This document shows positions 37,439 through 47,483 of a stretch of DNA of 64,000 nt, piece after piece. Both the position numbers and the translations under genes were made by a program. Numbering within the stretch: the first letter of the stretch is position 1; each line of letters opens with the position of its first letter. The stretch comes from Myxosarcina sp. GI1 (GTDB lineage: Bacteria > Cyanobacteriota > Cyanobacteriia > Cyanobacteriales > Xenococcaceae): the NCBI RefSeq assembly GCF_000756305.1, contig NZ_JRFE01000009.1, positions 13,243-77,242 on the forward strand, read 5' to 3'. A model generated the notes under the pieces. The model saw nothing but the letters and a program-made list of their open reading frames with translations. It had not been told where the DNA came from and made no database searches.

Positions 37439-38788
37439 TTAGGAATTCTCTCGACCCACTTCATCCAAACTAGAATATAGAGCATTTTTAGCTGAATGTT
37501 GCGAACAGAGATAATCTACTTCTTCTTCCAGGCGATCGCAACAGTAACGCACTAAAGCCAGACCGTCTTCTCGATCTATTTCCCCTGTTGTCGTACTAAA
37601 CTTATTTAATAGTTGAGCTTCAGTAGTAGTATATTCTCCCAATGCGGTTTTAAAGTGAGCCAGGCGATCGGAAAGCTCGCTACGATCGAAGCTAAATTCT
37701 ACAATTGAATCGAGATAATCTCTAACTGCGGCATTGTTAACTCCTTCTGTTACCGCAGCGTAGAGTAACTCACCATTAAGATAGTCAAAATCGGGTACAT
37801 TTAATTCATTGTCTTGTAATTTAAAAGTCTTAATGCCCTTTTTTGGTTTAACTGTCAAACCTTCACGGCGCAATCGATTAGCAGCTTCGGAAACTAAAGC
37901 CACGAGTGATAGTGTAAGTTCGGGATAGTTACTATCCATGCCTCTAAGTTCGACAGTGCCGACAGAATTGAGACGAATGGGATTCCACCCCGCAGTTAAC
38001 AGTTCGCCGCCAGAGTCTAAAAACATTTCTCTAGGTACTCCAGCGCGATCCATTGCCTGTAGCCAACAATGGTAGCGATTGAATAGCTGTTCGCTTAGTT
38101 CTTCTGCTGTTTCTACATAGGGCAGCAAACCACCTACAGTTTGCATTTTAGTATACACACCCTGCCAGGCATAGCGATCGCTACCTCGGTAGTGAATGGT
38201 TCGCATGGCTTTTCCCGCTACTTTACCATCGTAAAAAGGACAGGCGCGGGATAAAGCAATTATTGCCGCATCAAAGGCAGTAGCCAGATTGTAAATATTT
38301 ACCAGTAGCGATCGCGCTTCGGGAGAAGAATTGTAAGCAATACCAACTTTACGATCTACTACGTTGTCGGGTAGGTCTAAATGAACGTGAGTACCAGTAC
38401 ACTTGGCTGCATTGTCAAATCTTCCCTCTCCTACGGTACGTACTTGCAAATGATAGTTGGGTTTATTCCTCATTACTGGCGTGGTGTATAAAGGATAGGT
38501 AGATAGGGGATAAAGCCTTAGATCTAGCCGATCGGCTACTTTTAGCAAGATTTGTAGCAGGTCGAGATATTCTTGAGTTAATTCGCTAAGATTATTAACT
38601 GGAACGGTGTTAATTTCAATAATACTTTTGACAAACTCAGGGGCAAAACATTCTGTCTTACGGTTTTGCGATTCTGCTATTTCATGACAGAGTTGCAAAA
38701 ATTCATCGGCGCGATTGGATAAAAAACCCTCGGTATCTACGATGAAAAATTCTTGTTCTAGACCGAGACGAGAGTTGTCAAGCTGCAT
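37439..38788 (-). CDS. Glutamate-cysteine ligase-like carboxylate-amine ligase (GCS2 family)
   Basis: 449 residues. The nucleotide and metal sites of the GCS2 family are visible: LGLEQEFFIVDTEG, CTGTHVHLDLP, and later GTVELRGMDSNYPELTLSLVALVSEAANRL. The cyanobacterial GshA of about 380 residues has a different N-terminus as far as I recall, so this may be a second ligase of the family (YbdK-like) with an unknown acceptor. Start ATG at 38788. Confidence 0.7.
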   Translation of the reverse strand: MQLDNSRLGLEQEFFIVDTEGFLSNRADEFLQLCHEIAESQNRKTECFAPEFVKSIIEINTVPVNNLSELTQEYLDLLQILLKVADRLDLRLYPLSTYPLYTTPVMRNKPNYHLQVRTVGEGRFDNAAKCTGTHVHLDLPDNVVDRKVGIAYNSSPEARSLLVNIYNLATAFDAAIIALSRACPFYDGKVAGKAMRTIHYRGSDRYAWQGVYTKMQTVGGLLPYVETAEELSEQLFNRYHCWLQAMDRAGVPREMFLDSGGELLTAGWNPIRLNSVGTVELRGMDSNYPELTLSLVALVSEAANRLRREGLTVKPKKGIKTFKLQDNELNVPDFDYLNGELLYAAVTEGVNNAAVRDYLDSIVEFSFDRSELSDRLAHFKTALGEYTTTEAQLLNKFSTTTGEIDREDGLALVRYCCDRLEEEVDYLCSQHSAKNALYSSLDEVGRENS

Positions 38789-39074
38789 ATCGTTTATAGT
38801 AAAGTATTTTGTTTGAGATAGCGGTCGCCAGTTTTTAAATTTAGCAACTAGCTCGTTAAGTTACTTTAGATCGGCAATGCCAATTTCATTCAACTTAGAG
38901 AATAAATCTTAGACTTATCTAAATTTGTAGCAACTGCATCACTATGACAGTCAAACTCAATAAACCATAAAAGCGATCGATATATTTATACTAATTAGTT
39001 AGAGTCTTTATAGACTATTTTTTGCTGTTTTGGCACATTAGATATAATTTCGCTCACTCATATTTACCTCGATT

Positions 39075-42000
39075 ATGGCTTTTGCATCTATCGTTCGTGC
39101 GGTTGAAAAATCGCCTTTAACTAGAGAATTAATCGCAAAACTAAACAAAAATCAATCTTTACTGCTTAACGGGATGCCGCGCTTACCTAAAGGCATAGTT
39201 AGCTCTAGTTTGGCACGGGCAGAAGACAAAAACTTATTGATAGTTTGTCCGACTCTGGAAGAAGCAGGGCGTTGGACGGCGCAATTAGAGGCAATGGGCT
39301 GGCAGACGGTAAATTTTTACCCTACTTCTGAAGCTTCTCCTTATGACCCTTTCGACCCCGAATCTGAAATAATTTGGGGACAGATGCAGGTGTTGTCAGT
39401 TATTGATGTCAAGTCAGAAAATAAAGAGCAACCATTAGCAATTATTGCTACAGAGCGATCGCTACAGCCCCATTTACCATCCCCAGATGTATTTCAAGCT
39501 TATTGTCTGACACTGCAAAGAGGCATGAGTTTAGAATCTAAGCAGTTAGACGAGTCTTTAGCCAAGTTAGGTTACGATCGCGTTCCTTTAGTAGAGACTG
39601 AAGGACAGTGGAGTAGACGGGGGGATATTGTCGATATTTTTCCCGTTTCGGCAGAATTACCCGTGCGCTTAGAATGGTTTGGAGACGAACTAGAACGCCT
39701 GCAAGAGTTCGATCCTGCTACCCAAAGATCTTTAGATAAGATCGAGCAATTATTATTAACGCCGACTTCTTTTGCCAATATTATTAGCGATCGCATTTTA
39801 GAAATTAATAAAAACATCGATGCTTATTTAACCGATGCCGAATTAGAAGCTTTTGCCGAAGGTATTACTCCTGAAGGAATGCGACGTTTTTTAGGATTTG
39901 CTTTTACCAAACCCGCCTCGATTTTAGATTATTTACCAGACAATACTTTAATTGCGATCGACGAAATCGAACAGTGTCAGGCACATAGCGATCGCTGGAT
40001 TAAATTAGCCGAGGAACAGTGGCAGAGGATCGAACCAAACTTACCTAAAATTCACAGCGACTTTTTAGACTGCCTAGTTGATACCAAAAGCTTTTCCTGT
40101 ATTTATCTTTCCGAAATTGCTGAAGAAAGTCCCCGTTTGCCAATAGCTAACCCCGATGCAGTATCGGTTCACAATCTCAATAGCCGTCCCATTCCCATTA
40201 CCCCCCATCAGTTTGGCAAACTCGCGGCAATTCTTAGAGGCAAACAAGAAATCTATAGCCAGATGAATTTAGATAAATATCAAACCTGGCTGGTTTCAGC
40301 ACAACCTTCCCGTTCTGTGGCACTACTGCAAGAACACGACTGCCCCGTACAGTTTATCTCCAATCCTCGCGACTTTCGGGCAATTGAAAAAGCCCAGATC
40401 CAAAATACTGCTGTCGCTTTGAAATATTCTGGTTTAGCAGAACTATCGGGCTTTATTTTACCTACCTTCCGTATCGTCGTCGTTACCGATAGGGAATTTT
40501 TCGGACAGCAAACTCTAGCTACTGCAAGTTACGTTCGCAAACGCCGCCGCGCCGCTTCTAAGAAAGTAGACATAAACAAATTACGCCCTGGTGATTATGT
40601 GGTTCACAAACATCACGGCATCGGTAAGTTTCTCAAACTCGAACCCCTATCACATAGAGAATATTTAGTAGTACAGTATGCCGATGGTACTTTGCGCGTT
40701 CCTGCAGACTCTTTAGATATGCTGTCGCGGTTTCGTCAGACGGGAAGCCGTCCGCCAGAACTCAATAAGATGGCAAACGCTTCTTGGTCGAAAACTAAAA
40801 CTAAAGTCCGCAAATCGATTAAGAAACTGGCAGTAGATTTACTTAAACTCTACGCCAAACGTTCTAAGCAGTCTGGTTATGCCTATCCTCACGATAATCC
40901 CTGGCAACAAGAATTAGAAGACTCTTTCCCCTATCAACCCACACCAGATCAGCTAAAAGCCACTCAAGATATCAAAATAGATCTAGAGAGCGATCGCCCG
41001 ATGGATCGTTTGGTATGTGGTGATGTCGGCTTTGGTAAAACCGAAGTAGCAATTCGGGCAATTTTTAAAGTGATTACTAGCGGCAACAAACAGGTGGCGT
41101 TTCTCGCCCCGACTACTATTCTTACCCAGCAGCACTATCACACCCTCAAAGAAAGATTTGCCCCCTATCCTATCAATGTTGGCTTGCTTAATCGTTTCCG
41201 CACTCCTGCCGAAAAAAAAGAAATTATGCAGCGTTTGGCGACAGGAGAATTAGATGTAGTAGTAGGTACGCACCAGCTATTAAATAAAGATGTCAAGTTT
41301 AAAAATCTGGGAATGCTGGTAATAGATGAAGAACAGCGTTTTGGAGTCAATCAAAAAGAAAAAATCAAAGCTTTTAAATCTCAGGTAGACGTTTTAACTC
41401 TCTCTGCCACACCCATTCCTCGTACCTTATATATGTCCCTATCGGGTATTCGGGAAATGAGCTTAATTACTACCCCTCCGCCATCTCGCCGCCCGATTAA
41501 AACCCATCTTTCCCCCTATAATCCTGAAGTAGTTCGCAACGCCATCCGCAACGAACTAGACAGAGGCGGACAGGTATTTTATGTCGTTCCCAGAGTCGAA
41601 GGCATCGAAGAAATTAGCGCGCAGCTAAGAGAAATGATACCAAGTGCCAGAATTGCGATCGCTCACGGACAGATGCCAGAATCGGAATTAGAGTCTACCA
41701 TGCTGACTTTTAGCAACGGCGAAGCAGATATTCTCGTCTGTACCACCATCATCGAATCTGGTTTGGATATTCCCCGCGTCAATACAATTATTATTGAAGA
41801 CTCACAAAAATTTGGTCTATCGCAACTATATCAGTTGAGAGGACGTGTTGGGCGATCGGGCATCCAGGCACACGCTTGGTTACTCTATCCAGGCAAACAA
41901 ACCTTATCCGACACTGCCAGAAAAAGACTCAGGGCATTACAAGAATTTTCGCAATTGGGTTCGGGCTATCAACTAGCTACTAGAGATATGGAAATACGCG

Positions 42001-42587
42001 GTGTTGGTAACTTATTAGGTGCAGAACAGTCGGGGCAAATGACCACTGTAGGTTTCGATCTCTATATGGAAATGTTGCAAGAAGCCATCCAGGAAATTCA
42101 GGGACAAGAAATACCCAAAGTCGAAGATACCCAAGTCGATCTCAAACTAACTTCCTTTATTCCTGCCAACTACATTCCCGATACCGACCAAAAAATGGAT
42201 GCCTATCGGGCAGTCGCTACCGCCACCTCTAAAAAAGAACTACTGCAAATTGCTGCCGAATGGGAAGATCGCTACGGTAGCATTCCCGCCCCAACTCAAC
42301 AGCTAATCCAGGTAATGGAACTCAAACAAATTGCCAAAGCGATCGGTTTTTCGCGCATTAAACCAGAAGGACAGCAAAACATCGTCTTAGAAACCCCAAT
42401 GGCAGAACCCGCCTGGAATCTCTTGGCTGAAAACATTCCCCCGCATTTAAAATCGCGCTTTGTCTACGCACCCAAAAAAGTCATCGTGCGCGGTTTGGGT
42501 GTGGTTAAACCGCAAAGACAGTTAGATAACTTAATTGAATGGTTAGGAGCGATTCATAAGGGTTTGCCAGAGTTGGAATTGGTTTAA
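39075..42587 (+). CDS. mfd: Mfd, transcription-repair coupling factor
   Basis: 1170 residues. N-terminal UvrB-like part ([34 protein letters not shown]), the RNA-polymerase-interacting CarD-like module ([17 protein letters not shown], about residue 508), the SF2 translocase ([52 protein letters not shown]) and the C-terminal TRCF domain. It removes stalled RNA polymerase and recruits UvrA. Length is normal. Confidence 0.97.
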   Translation: MAFASIVRAVEKSPLTRELIAKLNKNQSLLLNGMPRLPKGIVSSSLARAEDKNLLIVCPTLEEAGRWTAQLEAMGWQTVNFYPTSEASPYDPFDPESEIIWGQMQVLSVIDVKSENKEQPLAIIATERSLQPHLPSPDVFQAYCLTLQRGMSLESKQLDESLAKLGYDRVPLVETEGQWSRRGDIVDIFPVSAELPVRLEWFGDELERLQEFDPATQRSLDKIEQLLLTPTSFANIISDRILEINKNIDAYLTDAELEAFAEGITPEGMRRFLGFAFTKPASILDYLPDNTLIAIDEIEQCQAHSDRWIKLAEEQWQRIEPNLPKIHSDFLDCLVDTKSFSCIYLSEIAEESPRLPIANPDAVSVHNLNSRPIPITPHQFGKLAAILRGKQEIYSQMNLDKYQTWLVSAQPSRSVALLQEHDCPVQFISNPRDFRAIEKAQIQNTAVALKYSGLAELSGFILPTFRIVVVTDREFFGQQTLATASYVRKRRRAASKKVDINKLRPGDYVVHKHHGIGKFLKLEPLSHREYLVVQYADGTLRVPADSLDMLSRFRQTGSRPPELNKMANASWSKTKTKVRKSIKKLAVDLLKLYAKRSKQSGYAYPHDNPWQQELEDSFPYQPTPDQLKATQDIKIDLESDRPMDRLVCGDVGFGKTEVAIRAIFKVITSGNKQVAFLAPTTILTQQHYHTLKERFAPYPINVGLLNRFRTPAEKKEIMQRLATGELDVVVGTHQLLNKDVKFKNLGMLVIDEEQRFGVNQKEKIKAFKSQVDVLTLSATPIPRTLYMSLSGIREMSLITTPPPSRRPIKTHLSPYNPEVVRNAIRNELDRGGQVFYVVPRVEGIEEISAQLREMIPSARIAIAHGQMPESELESTMLTFSNGEADILVCTTIIESGLDIPRVNTIIIEDSQKFGLSQLYQLRGRVGRSGIQAHAWLLYPGKQTLSDTARKRLRALQEFSQLGSGYQLATRDMEIRGVGNLLGAEQSGQMTTVGFDLYMEMLQEAIQEIQGQEIPKVEDTQVDLKLTSFIPANYIPDTDQKMDAYRAVATATSKKELLQIAAEWEDRYGSIPAPTQQLIQVMELKQIAKAIGFSRIKPEGQQNIVLETPMAEPAWNLLAENIPPHLKSRFVYAPKKVIVRGLGVVKPQRQLDNLIEWLGAIHKGLPELELV

Positions 42588-42660
42588 TTTAAACCGAGAC
42601 TAAGAAAAGAAAATATATTTATTAATTCGTACAAAGCAATTTAAAAAACTGATAAACAAA

Positions 42661-43575
42661 ATGGAAAGTACAGAAGAATATCGCAAATTAATTTTGAATA
42701 TTCTTAAAGGATTTATTAAAACTCCATACCAATATCAAAATGTTACTTCCAAATTGATGATTAGCGAGGATCTTAATAATTATTTGATTATGATTTGGGG
42801 AATACATGATACTGTACCAATTCATAAATGTATTGTTCATGTTGAAATTTGTAATGGAAAAATTTGTATACGTCGCCAACATAAAAGATATGACGTTTAT
42901 GCCAAAATACCCTACACTATCCCCCAACATGACTATGAATTATGTGATTACGCTTGTCGAGAAGATATAGATTTTGCAATAAGTCTCGAAAAAATATACC
43001 AGTTTCATCAAACTTTGTTTGTATTTAAAACTGCACCAGAATCTGATTATGGACAGCCATCAATAAAAACAAATGCTACGTCAGCAGAATTAATAAAATT
43101 AGCTAGTGTTGGTCACGATTTTATTAATAACAAAATAGCACAACATCCTAATACACCGCCCGAACTATTAATCAAACTTTTTTCCAAGTTTCCCGTACAA
43201 GTACTGACCAACAGTAATTTAGATTTAATAATAATAGAAAACCAGAATTTTTTAGAACAACTATATGAATCTTTTCCTAATTGTTTTTATCAAAAATATA
43301 TAGATATACCTACATTTTTTATTGAATGGGCTGCTAATCACCTACGCAAAGACATACGTGCAAAAGTAGCAAGTAGTTATCAAATTCCCGATCTTCTTTT
43401 GAAAAAGTTAATTAATGATGATAGTTGTGAAATAATCAACAATTTGTACATAAATAGTAGTATAAAAGGAGAAATTAAAAAACAGATTGAAAAAAAACGA
43501 TCTCAGTTTATAGATAGTTGCCAAAAGAGAAAAAATAAAGAGTGTGAATGCAATGGTGAGTACCTTCCTTTTTAA
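42661..43575 (+). CDS. Hypothetical protein, 304 aa, with LRV-like repeats
   Basis: An intact AT-rich gene. The C-terminal half has helical units resembling leucine-rich-variant repeats (NTPPELLIKLF, LRKDIRAKVASSYQIPDLLLKKL). The N-terminal half is a mixed domain with several cysteines (CNGKICIRRQ, CDYACRED). Codon use is more AT-biased than mfd, suggesting an accessory gene. No function can be assigned. Confidence 0.6.
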   Translation: MESTEEYRKLILNILKGFIKTPYQYQNVTSKLMISEDLNNYLIMIWGIHDTVPIHKCIVHVEICNGKICIRRQHKRYDVYAKIPYTIPQHDYELCDYACREDIDFAISLEKIYQFHQTLFVFKTAPESDYGQPSIKTNATSAELIKLASVGHDFINNKIAQHPNTPPELLIKLFSKFPVQVLTNSNLDLIIIENQNFLEQLYESFPNCFYQKYIDIPTFFIEWAANHLRKDIRAKVASSYQIPDLLLKKLINDDSCEIINNLYINSSIKGEIKKQIEKKRSQFIDSCQKRKNKECECNGEYLPF

Positions 43576-43647
43576 AAGCTTGTTCGCAAGTTAGCAGTAA
43601 AATAAACGATGTTTTACTTTACCAATATTGTGGTTAATCAGTTTAAA

Positions 43648-43749
43648 GCGATCGCTTTATCTCATAAAATGTCGTAAGCGATCGCTACACATTCGAGTCG
43701 TAAAGACAGTTTGATAACCTAAATTAAAATTAGTGTAGGTGCGATCGCA
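43648..43749. repeat. Island repeat copy A (~100 bp, three HIP1 sites)
   Basis: It begins GCGATCGC, has TCTCATAAAAT.TCGT, a second HIP1 site, ACATTCGAGTCGTAAAGACA, GATAACCTAAATTAAAATTA and ends GGTGCGATCGC. Copies B, C and D (44239, 45598, 46317) share this order. Copy A lies just upstream of hicB. Confidence 0.85.
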
Positions 43750-43793
43750 CGATCGATAAATTTAGTAAAATAAGAACAAACTTCTAAACTTAA

Positions 43794-44000
43794 ATGAAAA
43801 CATTCACCGCCATTATTGAAAAAGACCGCGATACAAACTTATATGTCGGTTATGTTCCTGGTTTTCCTGGCGCACATTCTCAAGGAGAAACCATAGACGA
43901 ACTACAAGAGAACTTGAGAGAAGTTATTGAAATGCTTTTAGAAGATGACGAACCCAACTTTGAGACAGAGTTTGTCGGTACGCAACTAATTACAATTTAA
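43794..44000 (+). CDS. hicB: HicB-like antitoxin
   Basis: 68 residues with the HicB fold: FTAIIEKDRDTNLYVGYVPGFPGAHSQGETIDEL. It lacks an extra DNA-binding domain, as in the short HicB forms. Its stop is 6 bases before the hicA start. Confidence 0.85.
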   Translation: MKTFTAIIEKDRDTNLYVGYVPGFPGAHSQGETIDELQENLREVIEMLLEDDEPNFETEFVGTQLITI

Positions 44001-44005
44001 TTAGT

Positions 44006-44230
44006 ATGGGCAATATACCCGTTTTAAAGCCGCAAGAAGTTGTCAAAATCTTAAATAAACTTGGTTTTGCTGAAATACGGCAAAAAGGTTCGCATAAGCA
44101 GTTTCGTCATCCAGATGGAAGAGGTACGACAGTTCCATTTCACAAAGGAAAGGATATATCACCAACGCTGTTAAGAAAAATTGCCAGCGATATTGACATG
44201 ACAGTAGATAAATTGCTGGAGTCACGATAG
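44006..44230 (+). CDS. hicA: HicA-like mRNA interferase toxin
   Basis: 74 residues with a double-stranded-RNA-binding-like HicA fold and the catalytic histidine in KGSHKQFRHPDG. HicA cleaves mRNA and is neutralised by HicB, here encoded directly upstream. Confidence 0.88.
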   Translation: MGNIPVLKPQEVVKILNKLGFAEIRQKGSHKQFRHPDGRGTTVPFHKGKDISPTLLRKIASDIDMTVDKLLESR

Positions 44231-44238
44231 ACAATAAT

Positions 44239-44339
44239 GCGATCGCTTTGTCTCATAAAATATCGTGTGCGATCGCAATACAGTCGAGTCCTAAAGATAG
44301 TTGGATAATCTAAATTAAAATTAGTATAAGTGCGATCGC
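44239..44339. repeat. Island repeat copy B
   Basis: Same element order as copy A (GCGATCGC, TCTCATAAAATATCGT, HIP1, CAGTCGAGTCCTAAAGATAG, ATCTAAATTAAAATTAG, GTGCGATCGC), right after hicA. Confidence 0.85.
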
Positions 44340-44374
44340 GTTGCTTTAGGTATTATTATAATTTTCACTGGTTT

Positions 44375-44784
44375 TTATTGGTTTTGGTTTTCTACCTTAA
44401 TTTCGGCTTTTGCAACATCAATTATCGCGCCTACTTCTCTTAGAAACTCTATTCCTAACAAACCATCTACGAAGCTACTGGCTGGTAAATCTAATCCTGC
44501 GACGAGATAATTTTTTCGCTTAATTCCCAAGCAGTTAAACCAAGGCACTGTTACTATTGGGACATCAATCGTACCATTAGCAGTGACAATTTTTTTCTTT
44601 GTTGATGCTCGGTCTAAATTACAGCCTGCTTTTTGCAATATCCGTGTCGGTAGACTGTATAGCTTGCTCCTGTATCTACCAATAGCCTAACAATTATCGG
44701 CTTATTTTCACTGCTTCCTACCGCCACCCTCAACCACAATAAATTCTGTTGTCGATAACACCGATAAATAATTTTATTGCTCAT
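44375..44784 (-). pseudogene. Retropepsin-like aspartic protease gene with a frameshift
   Basis: Two minus-strand frames together give a retropepsin-like protein: MSNKIIYRCYRQQ start at 44784, the active-site LVDTGASYTV, then after a lost base near 44657 LPTRILQKAGCNL to GLDLPASSFVDGLLGIEFLRE. The intact downstream ORF (44375-44638) alone lacks the catalytic Asp, so the gene is broken unless the base is a sequencing error. Its start overlaps the stop of the upstream gene (ATGA), showing former translational coupling. Confidence 0.7.
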
Positions 44785-45008
44785 AGAATATAAGCTACAT
44801 CTTCTGGTACTCGACCTAGATATTCAATTGCTAGAGCTTGCTCCTCTGCCGTTTCTAAAGCTTGATAAATGTCTTGTTTATTTACAGAATGGGCTATTAC
44901 TTTTCCTTTAACAACTTGTAAATTTTCATCGGTTTCGGTATAGGCAATCAACACCCATTGCCCATTATAATTTTGCTCAATTTCTTCAAAAGTCATGGTT
45001 TTCGACAT
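44781..45008 (-). CDS. DUF5678-like small protein, retropepsin partner
   Basis: The ATG at 45008 follows AAGGA and is preferred over the start at 45038 (75 aa). The pattern FEEIEQNYNGQWVLIAY, VVKGKVIAHSVNKQDIY, GRVPEDVAYI resembles DUF5678 proteins, which sit beside retropepsin-like genes in many bacteria. Its stop overlaps the start of the retropepsin pseudogene. Confidence 0.6.
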   Translation of the reverse strand: MSKTMTFEEIEQNYNGQWVLIAYTETDENLQVVKGKVIAHSVNKQDIYQALETAEEQALAIEYLGRVPEDVAYIL

Positions 45009-45064
45009 TGTTTTCAATCCTTTATTTGCTCTAATCATTACCGCTTTTAGCTGTATTTTACTCC

Positions 45065-45090
45065 ATTAAAATTAGCGTATGTGCGCTCGC
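45065..45090. repeat. Fragment of the island repeat
   Basis: ATTAAAATTAGCGTATGTGCGCTCGC matches the 3' end of repeats A-D with three changes. It lies upstream of the minus-strand DUF5678-like gene. Confidence 0.5.
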
Positions 45091-45237
45091 CAGACTCAAT
45101 CAATTCAGTGAGATAAAAATAAATAATGCGATTCGAACTCAACAAAGAAGACTTGTACATTCTGCTGCAACGTGGTTGTTAGAAGGATGCGAGAAGTCGC
45201 TCGAGGCATTTACGGAATGCTTTTGTAACGCTTGATT

Positions 45238-45468
45238 TCATGGCTCAATTGGAAAAACTTTGTCCAGCGAAGAAGTGTCGCCACTTAAAATTTCTTGCCG
45301 CACCAGATCGGCTAATCGATCCCACTGTTCATCTGTGGTTGATTCAAACTGCTCTGTCCATCGCTGTTCGTCTTTCAATTCAGCCATGAGACGAGATGCG
45401 ATCGCATCCTACTGGTCGGCAGGAAGCTTCTGAATTTCTGAAATGACTTGCTGAAGAAGTTCTGTCAT
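45238..45468 (-). pseudogene. Antitoxin-like gene with an in-frame stop
   Basis: The minus strand from the ATG at 45468 reads MTELLQQVISEIQKLPADQ, then TAG at 45409-45411, then continues as DAIASRLMAELKDEQRW and an acidic tail ending KVFPIEP. The stop replaces what is probably a CAG codon. It resembles antitoxins of the RelB/DUF2281-like type; no toxin gene follows. It is probably decayed. Confidence 0.6.
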
Positions 45469-45597
45469 GACTTGCAGTAATGGGTAAAATATCGAATCTA
45501 TAGCCTCATTTTAACTAATCTGGTTTTTGCCAGTCTCGAAGCAGATTGTGGCATTACTTTCTTACCCATTTTCGCGATCGGCACAAAAATTAAATCT

Positions 45598-45688
45598 TTT
45601 TGTCTCATAAAATACCGTGAGCGATCGCGATACATTCGATTCATAAAAACAGTTGGATAACCTAAATTAGAATTAGTGTGGGTGCGAT
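45598..45688. repeat. Island repeat copy C
   Basis: TTTGTCTCATAAAATACCGT, HIP1, ACATTCGATTCATAAAAACA, GATAACCTAAATTAGAATTAG, GTGGGTGCGAT. The first HIP1 site is replaced by CGCGATCGG further upstream. It is directly upstream of the DUF2281 antitoxin start. Confidence 0.85.
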
Positions 45689-45713
45689 TAATTTTTACAG
45701 ATTAGCTATAGTC

Positions 45714-45911
45714 ATGAACGAGAAAGAATCTCTCTTAACCGAACTAGAACAAATTCCAGAATCACTGTATCCAGAAATATTAAATTTTGTTCGATATCTA
45801 AAATATAAACATCTTACAAAAGAGAAATTAGAAACTACCTTACTTAGTGAAGCAGCATTAGCTAAGGATTGGTCATCTCCAGAAGAGGATGAAGCGTGGC
45901 AACATTTGTAA
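45714..45911 (+). CDS. DUF2281-type antitoxin
   Basis: 65 residues from the ATG at 45714; the GTG at 45678 belongs to the repeat. EKESLLTELEQIPESLYPEI and FVRYLKYKHLTKE, with an acidic C-terminus ending DEAWQHL, are typical of DUF2281-like antitoxins paired with MazF-like toxins. Its end overlaps the start of the toxin gene. Confidence 0.75.
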   Translation: MNEKESLLTELEQIPESLYPEILNFVRYLKYKHLTKEKLETTLLSEAALAKDWSSPEEDEAWQHL

Positions 45912-46280
45912 AGGGAGATGTGGTTATCGTTCCTTTTCCATCTTGGTCAGCATTCCCTTGCGTCTTACGCCGACGCGGGGTCTGACCGCTTTTCCGATTT
46001 AAGCCAAACCAAACGTCGTCCAGCTTTGGTTGTCGCTAGTTTATCAGGAAATGATTTAATTCTCTGTCAGATCACCAGTCAAGTTAAAACAGATCGTTAT
46101 GCCGTAGCAATTACAAACGCCGACTTTTCTAATGGTGGACTAAACAAAAATAGTAATATTTGTCCCAACCGTCTATTTACTGCCGATAAAGGAATAATTC
46201 TCTACAAAGCAGGTAGTTTAAAAGCAGAAAAGCTAAAGGCAGTAGTCAACAAAATTGTTGAGATAATTAGTGATGATTAA
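45896..46280 (+). pseudogene. MazF/PemK-like toxin gene split by a small insertion
   Basis: From the GTG at 45896 the frame reads VATFVKGDVVIVPFP, then a stop inside a 49-base insertion (45941-45989). The normal sequence resumes as FSDLSQTKRRPALVVASL to IISDD*, so removing the insert restores the classic PFPFSDLSxxKRRPAL motif in frame. A different start at 45918 gives an ORF through the insert into the toxin frame, but without the N-terminal strand. The toxin is probably inactive. Confidence 0.75.
45941..45989. mobile_element. 49-bp palindromic insertion in the toxin gene
   Basis: The segment carries GGTCAG near one end and CTGACC near the other. It is G+C-richer than its surroundings (ACGCCGACGCGGGG) and flanked by CTTTTCC-like repeats. 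Its wording resembles the G+C-rich repeat at 54196 (CGACGCGGG). I read it as a small dispersed, possibly mobile palindromic repeat. Confidence 0.5.
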
Positions 46281-46316
46281 AAACTAAAATGCTCGAATTA
46301 GTCTTACCCATCAAAA

Positions 46317-46417
46317 GCGATCGCTTTGTCTGACAAAATATCGTGCGCGATCGCAACACATTCGAGTTGTAAAGACGGTTGGATAACCTAAATTAGAATT
46401 AGTATAGGTGCGGTCGC
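46317..46417. repeat. Island repeat copy D
   Basis: GCGATCGC, TCTGACAAAATATCGT, HIP1, ACATTCGAGTTGTAAAGACG, GATAACCTAAATTAGAATTAG, GTGCGGTCGC. It closes the island after the broken toxin gene. Confidence 0.85.
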
Positions 46418-46546
46418 TTTTTCAGAGAAGTAAATCTAATGCTCAATTCTTAGCAATCTGCTGAAACTTGCCAATAACAATTATAGAAAGTTATATCATG
46501 GAGAGAAACGCTACTCAGCTAGTAGTTAAGAAGATGTAGATGTCCG

Positions 46547-47413
46547 TCAAACGTTTGAATCAAAGCTCAATGCAGTCACTGTGACCAAAATCAGTCCCAT
46601 GCCGAAGATTTGTGAACCCACCAGACTTTCATTTAAAATCACTACGCCGAATAGTGATGCGATGAGGGGTTCGAGCATTGCCACAATTGAAGCCACAGCT
46701 GGCGCGATATTGTTCAAGCCAACGATATAAAGAACGAATGATAATCCCGCGCCAAAGACACCCAGTGCTGCGAACAGCGGCAAATCTGGGGTGCTCAACA
46801 CTGCAACGATTCGATCGACATCGCTTGGCCAGATCGTGATGGTGGCAAGTACCGCGAACGCTATCGTGAGAATCGCCTGCGGACTGCCGTGTGGTGCCGC
46901 ATACTTAAAGCCGAAAATGAATACTGCGTAGGACAGACCGGCAAGCAATCCAGCACCCACGCCGAGCGGTGTGACACTGCCTGCGCTGATGTCATAAATC
47001 TGGGTAAGCAACACGATGCCAAACATCACCACAGCGATTGCGGTCAACTTCAGTGGGGTAGGACTTTCAAGCTTTAGTGCAAATGATACAAGATACACAA
47101 ACACTGGCGCGCAGTACATCAACGTAACCGCAACCGCGACGCTGCCCTGCGCCATGCTCATAAAATAAAACGCGAAGTTGCCAGTTACGCCGAGACCAGC
47201 GATCGCTGACCAGAACCATAATCGGCGACTAGCCAATCCACTGCCGTTCGGGCGCAACGCTAACCAGACGAGGACGAACAGCAGTCCGATCGCGCCTCGG
47301 TAGAACGAAACCACAAATGCGTCCCAGCCGTCTGCCATCAAAATACCACCGATTCCGCCTGATAACCCCCAGCAGAGAGCCGCCAGCACCACGTAAAGCT
47401 TACTTGCGACCAT
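46547..47413 (-). CDS. EamA/DMT-family transporter
   Basis: 288 residues with about ten transmembrane helices in two EamA repeats (ALCWGLSGGIGG; GLNNIAPAVASIVAMLEPLIASLFGVVILNE). Such proteins export metabolites or amino acids; the substrate is unknown. The gene is clearly richer in G+C than its neighbours (36 of 60 bases in 47221-47280), which suggests transfer from a high-G+C donor. The ATG at 47413 follows AAGAGAT. It lies beside the repeat island. Confidence 0.88.
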   Translation of the reverse strand: MVASKLYVVLAALCWGLSGGIGGILMADGWDAFVVSFYRGAIGLLFVLVWLALRPNGSGLASRRLWFWSAIAGLGVTGNFAFYFMSMAQGSVAVAVTLMYCAPVFVYLVSFALKLESPTPLKLTAIAVVMFGIVLLTQIYDISAGSVTPLGVGAGLLAGLSYAVFIFGFKYAAPHGSPQAILTIAFAVLATITIWPSDVDRIVAVLSTPDLPLFAALGVFGAGLSFVLYIVGLNNIAPAVASIVAMLEPLIASLFGVVILNESLVGSQIFGMGLILVTVTALSFDSNV

Positions 47414-47483
47414 AATTAATCTCTTGTTGCATGGTGAAAACTAGAAAGTTAGAGGTAGCGAGTTCCATATCACTGTAAAAAGG

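Noticed and set aside
45125-45181. 18-codon ORF MRFELNKEDLYILLQ
   Set aside because: Resembles the start of an antitoxin-like protein but stops at once; too short to call.
43648-46417. CRISPR array
   Set aside because: Repeats are about 100 bp, spaced by whole genes, and not regular; no spacers.
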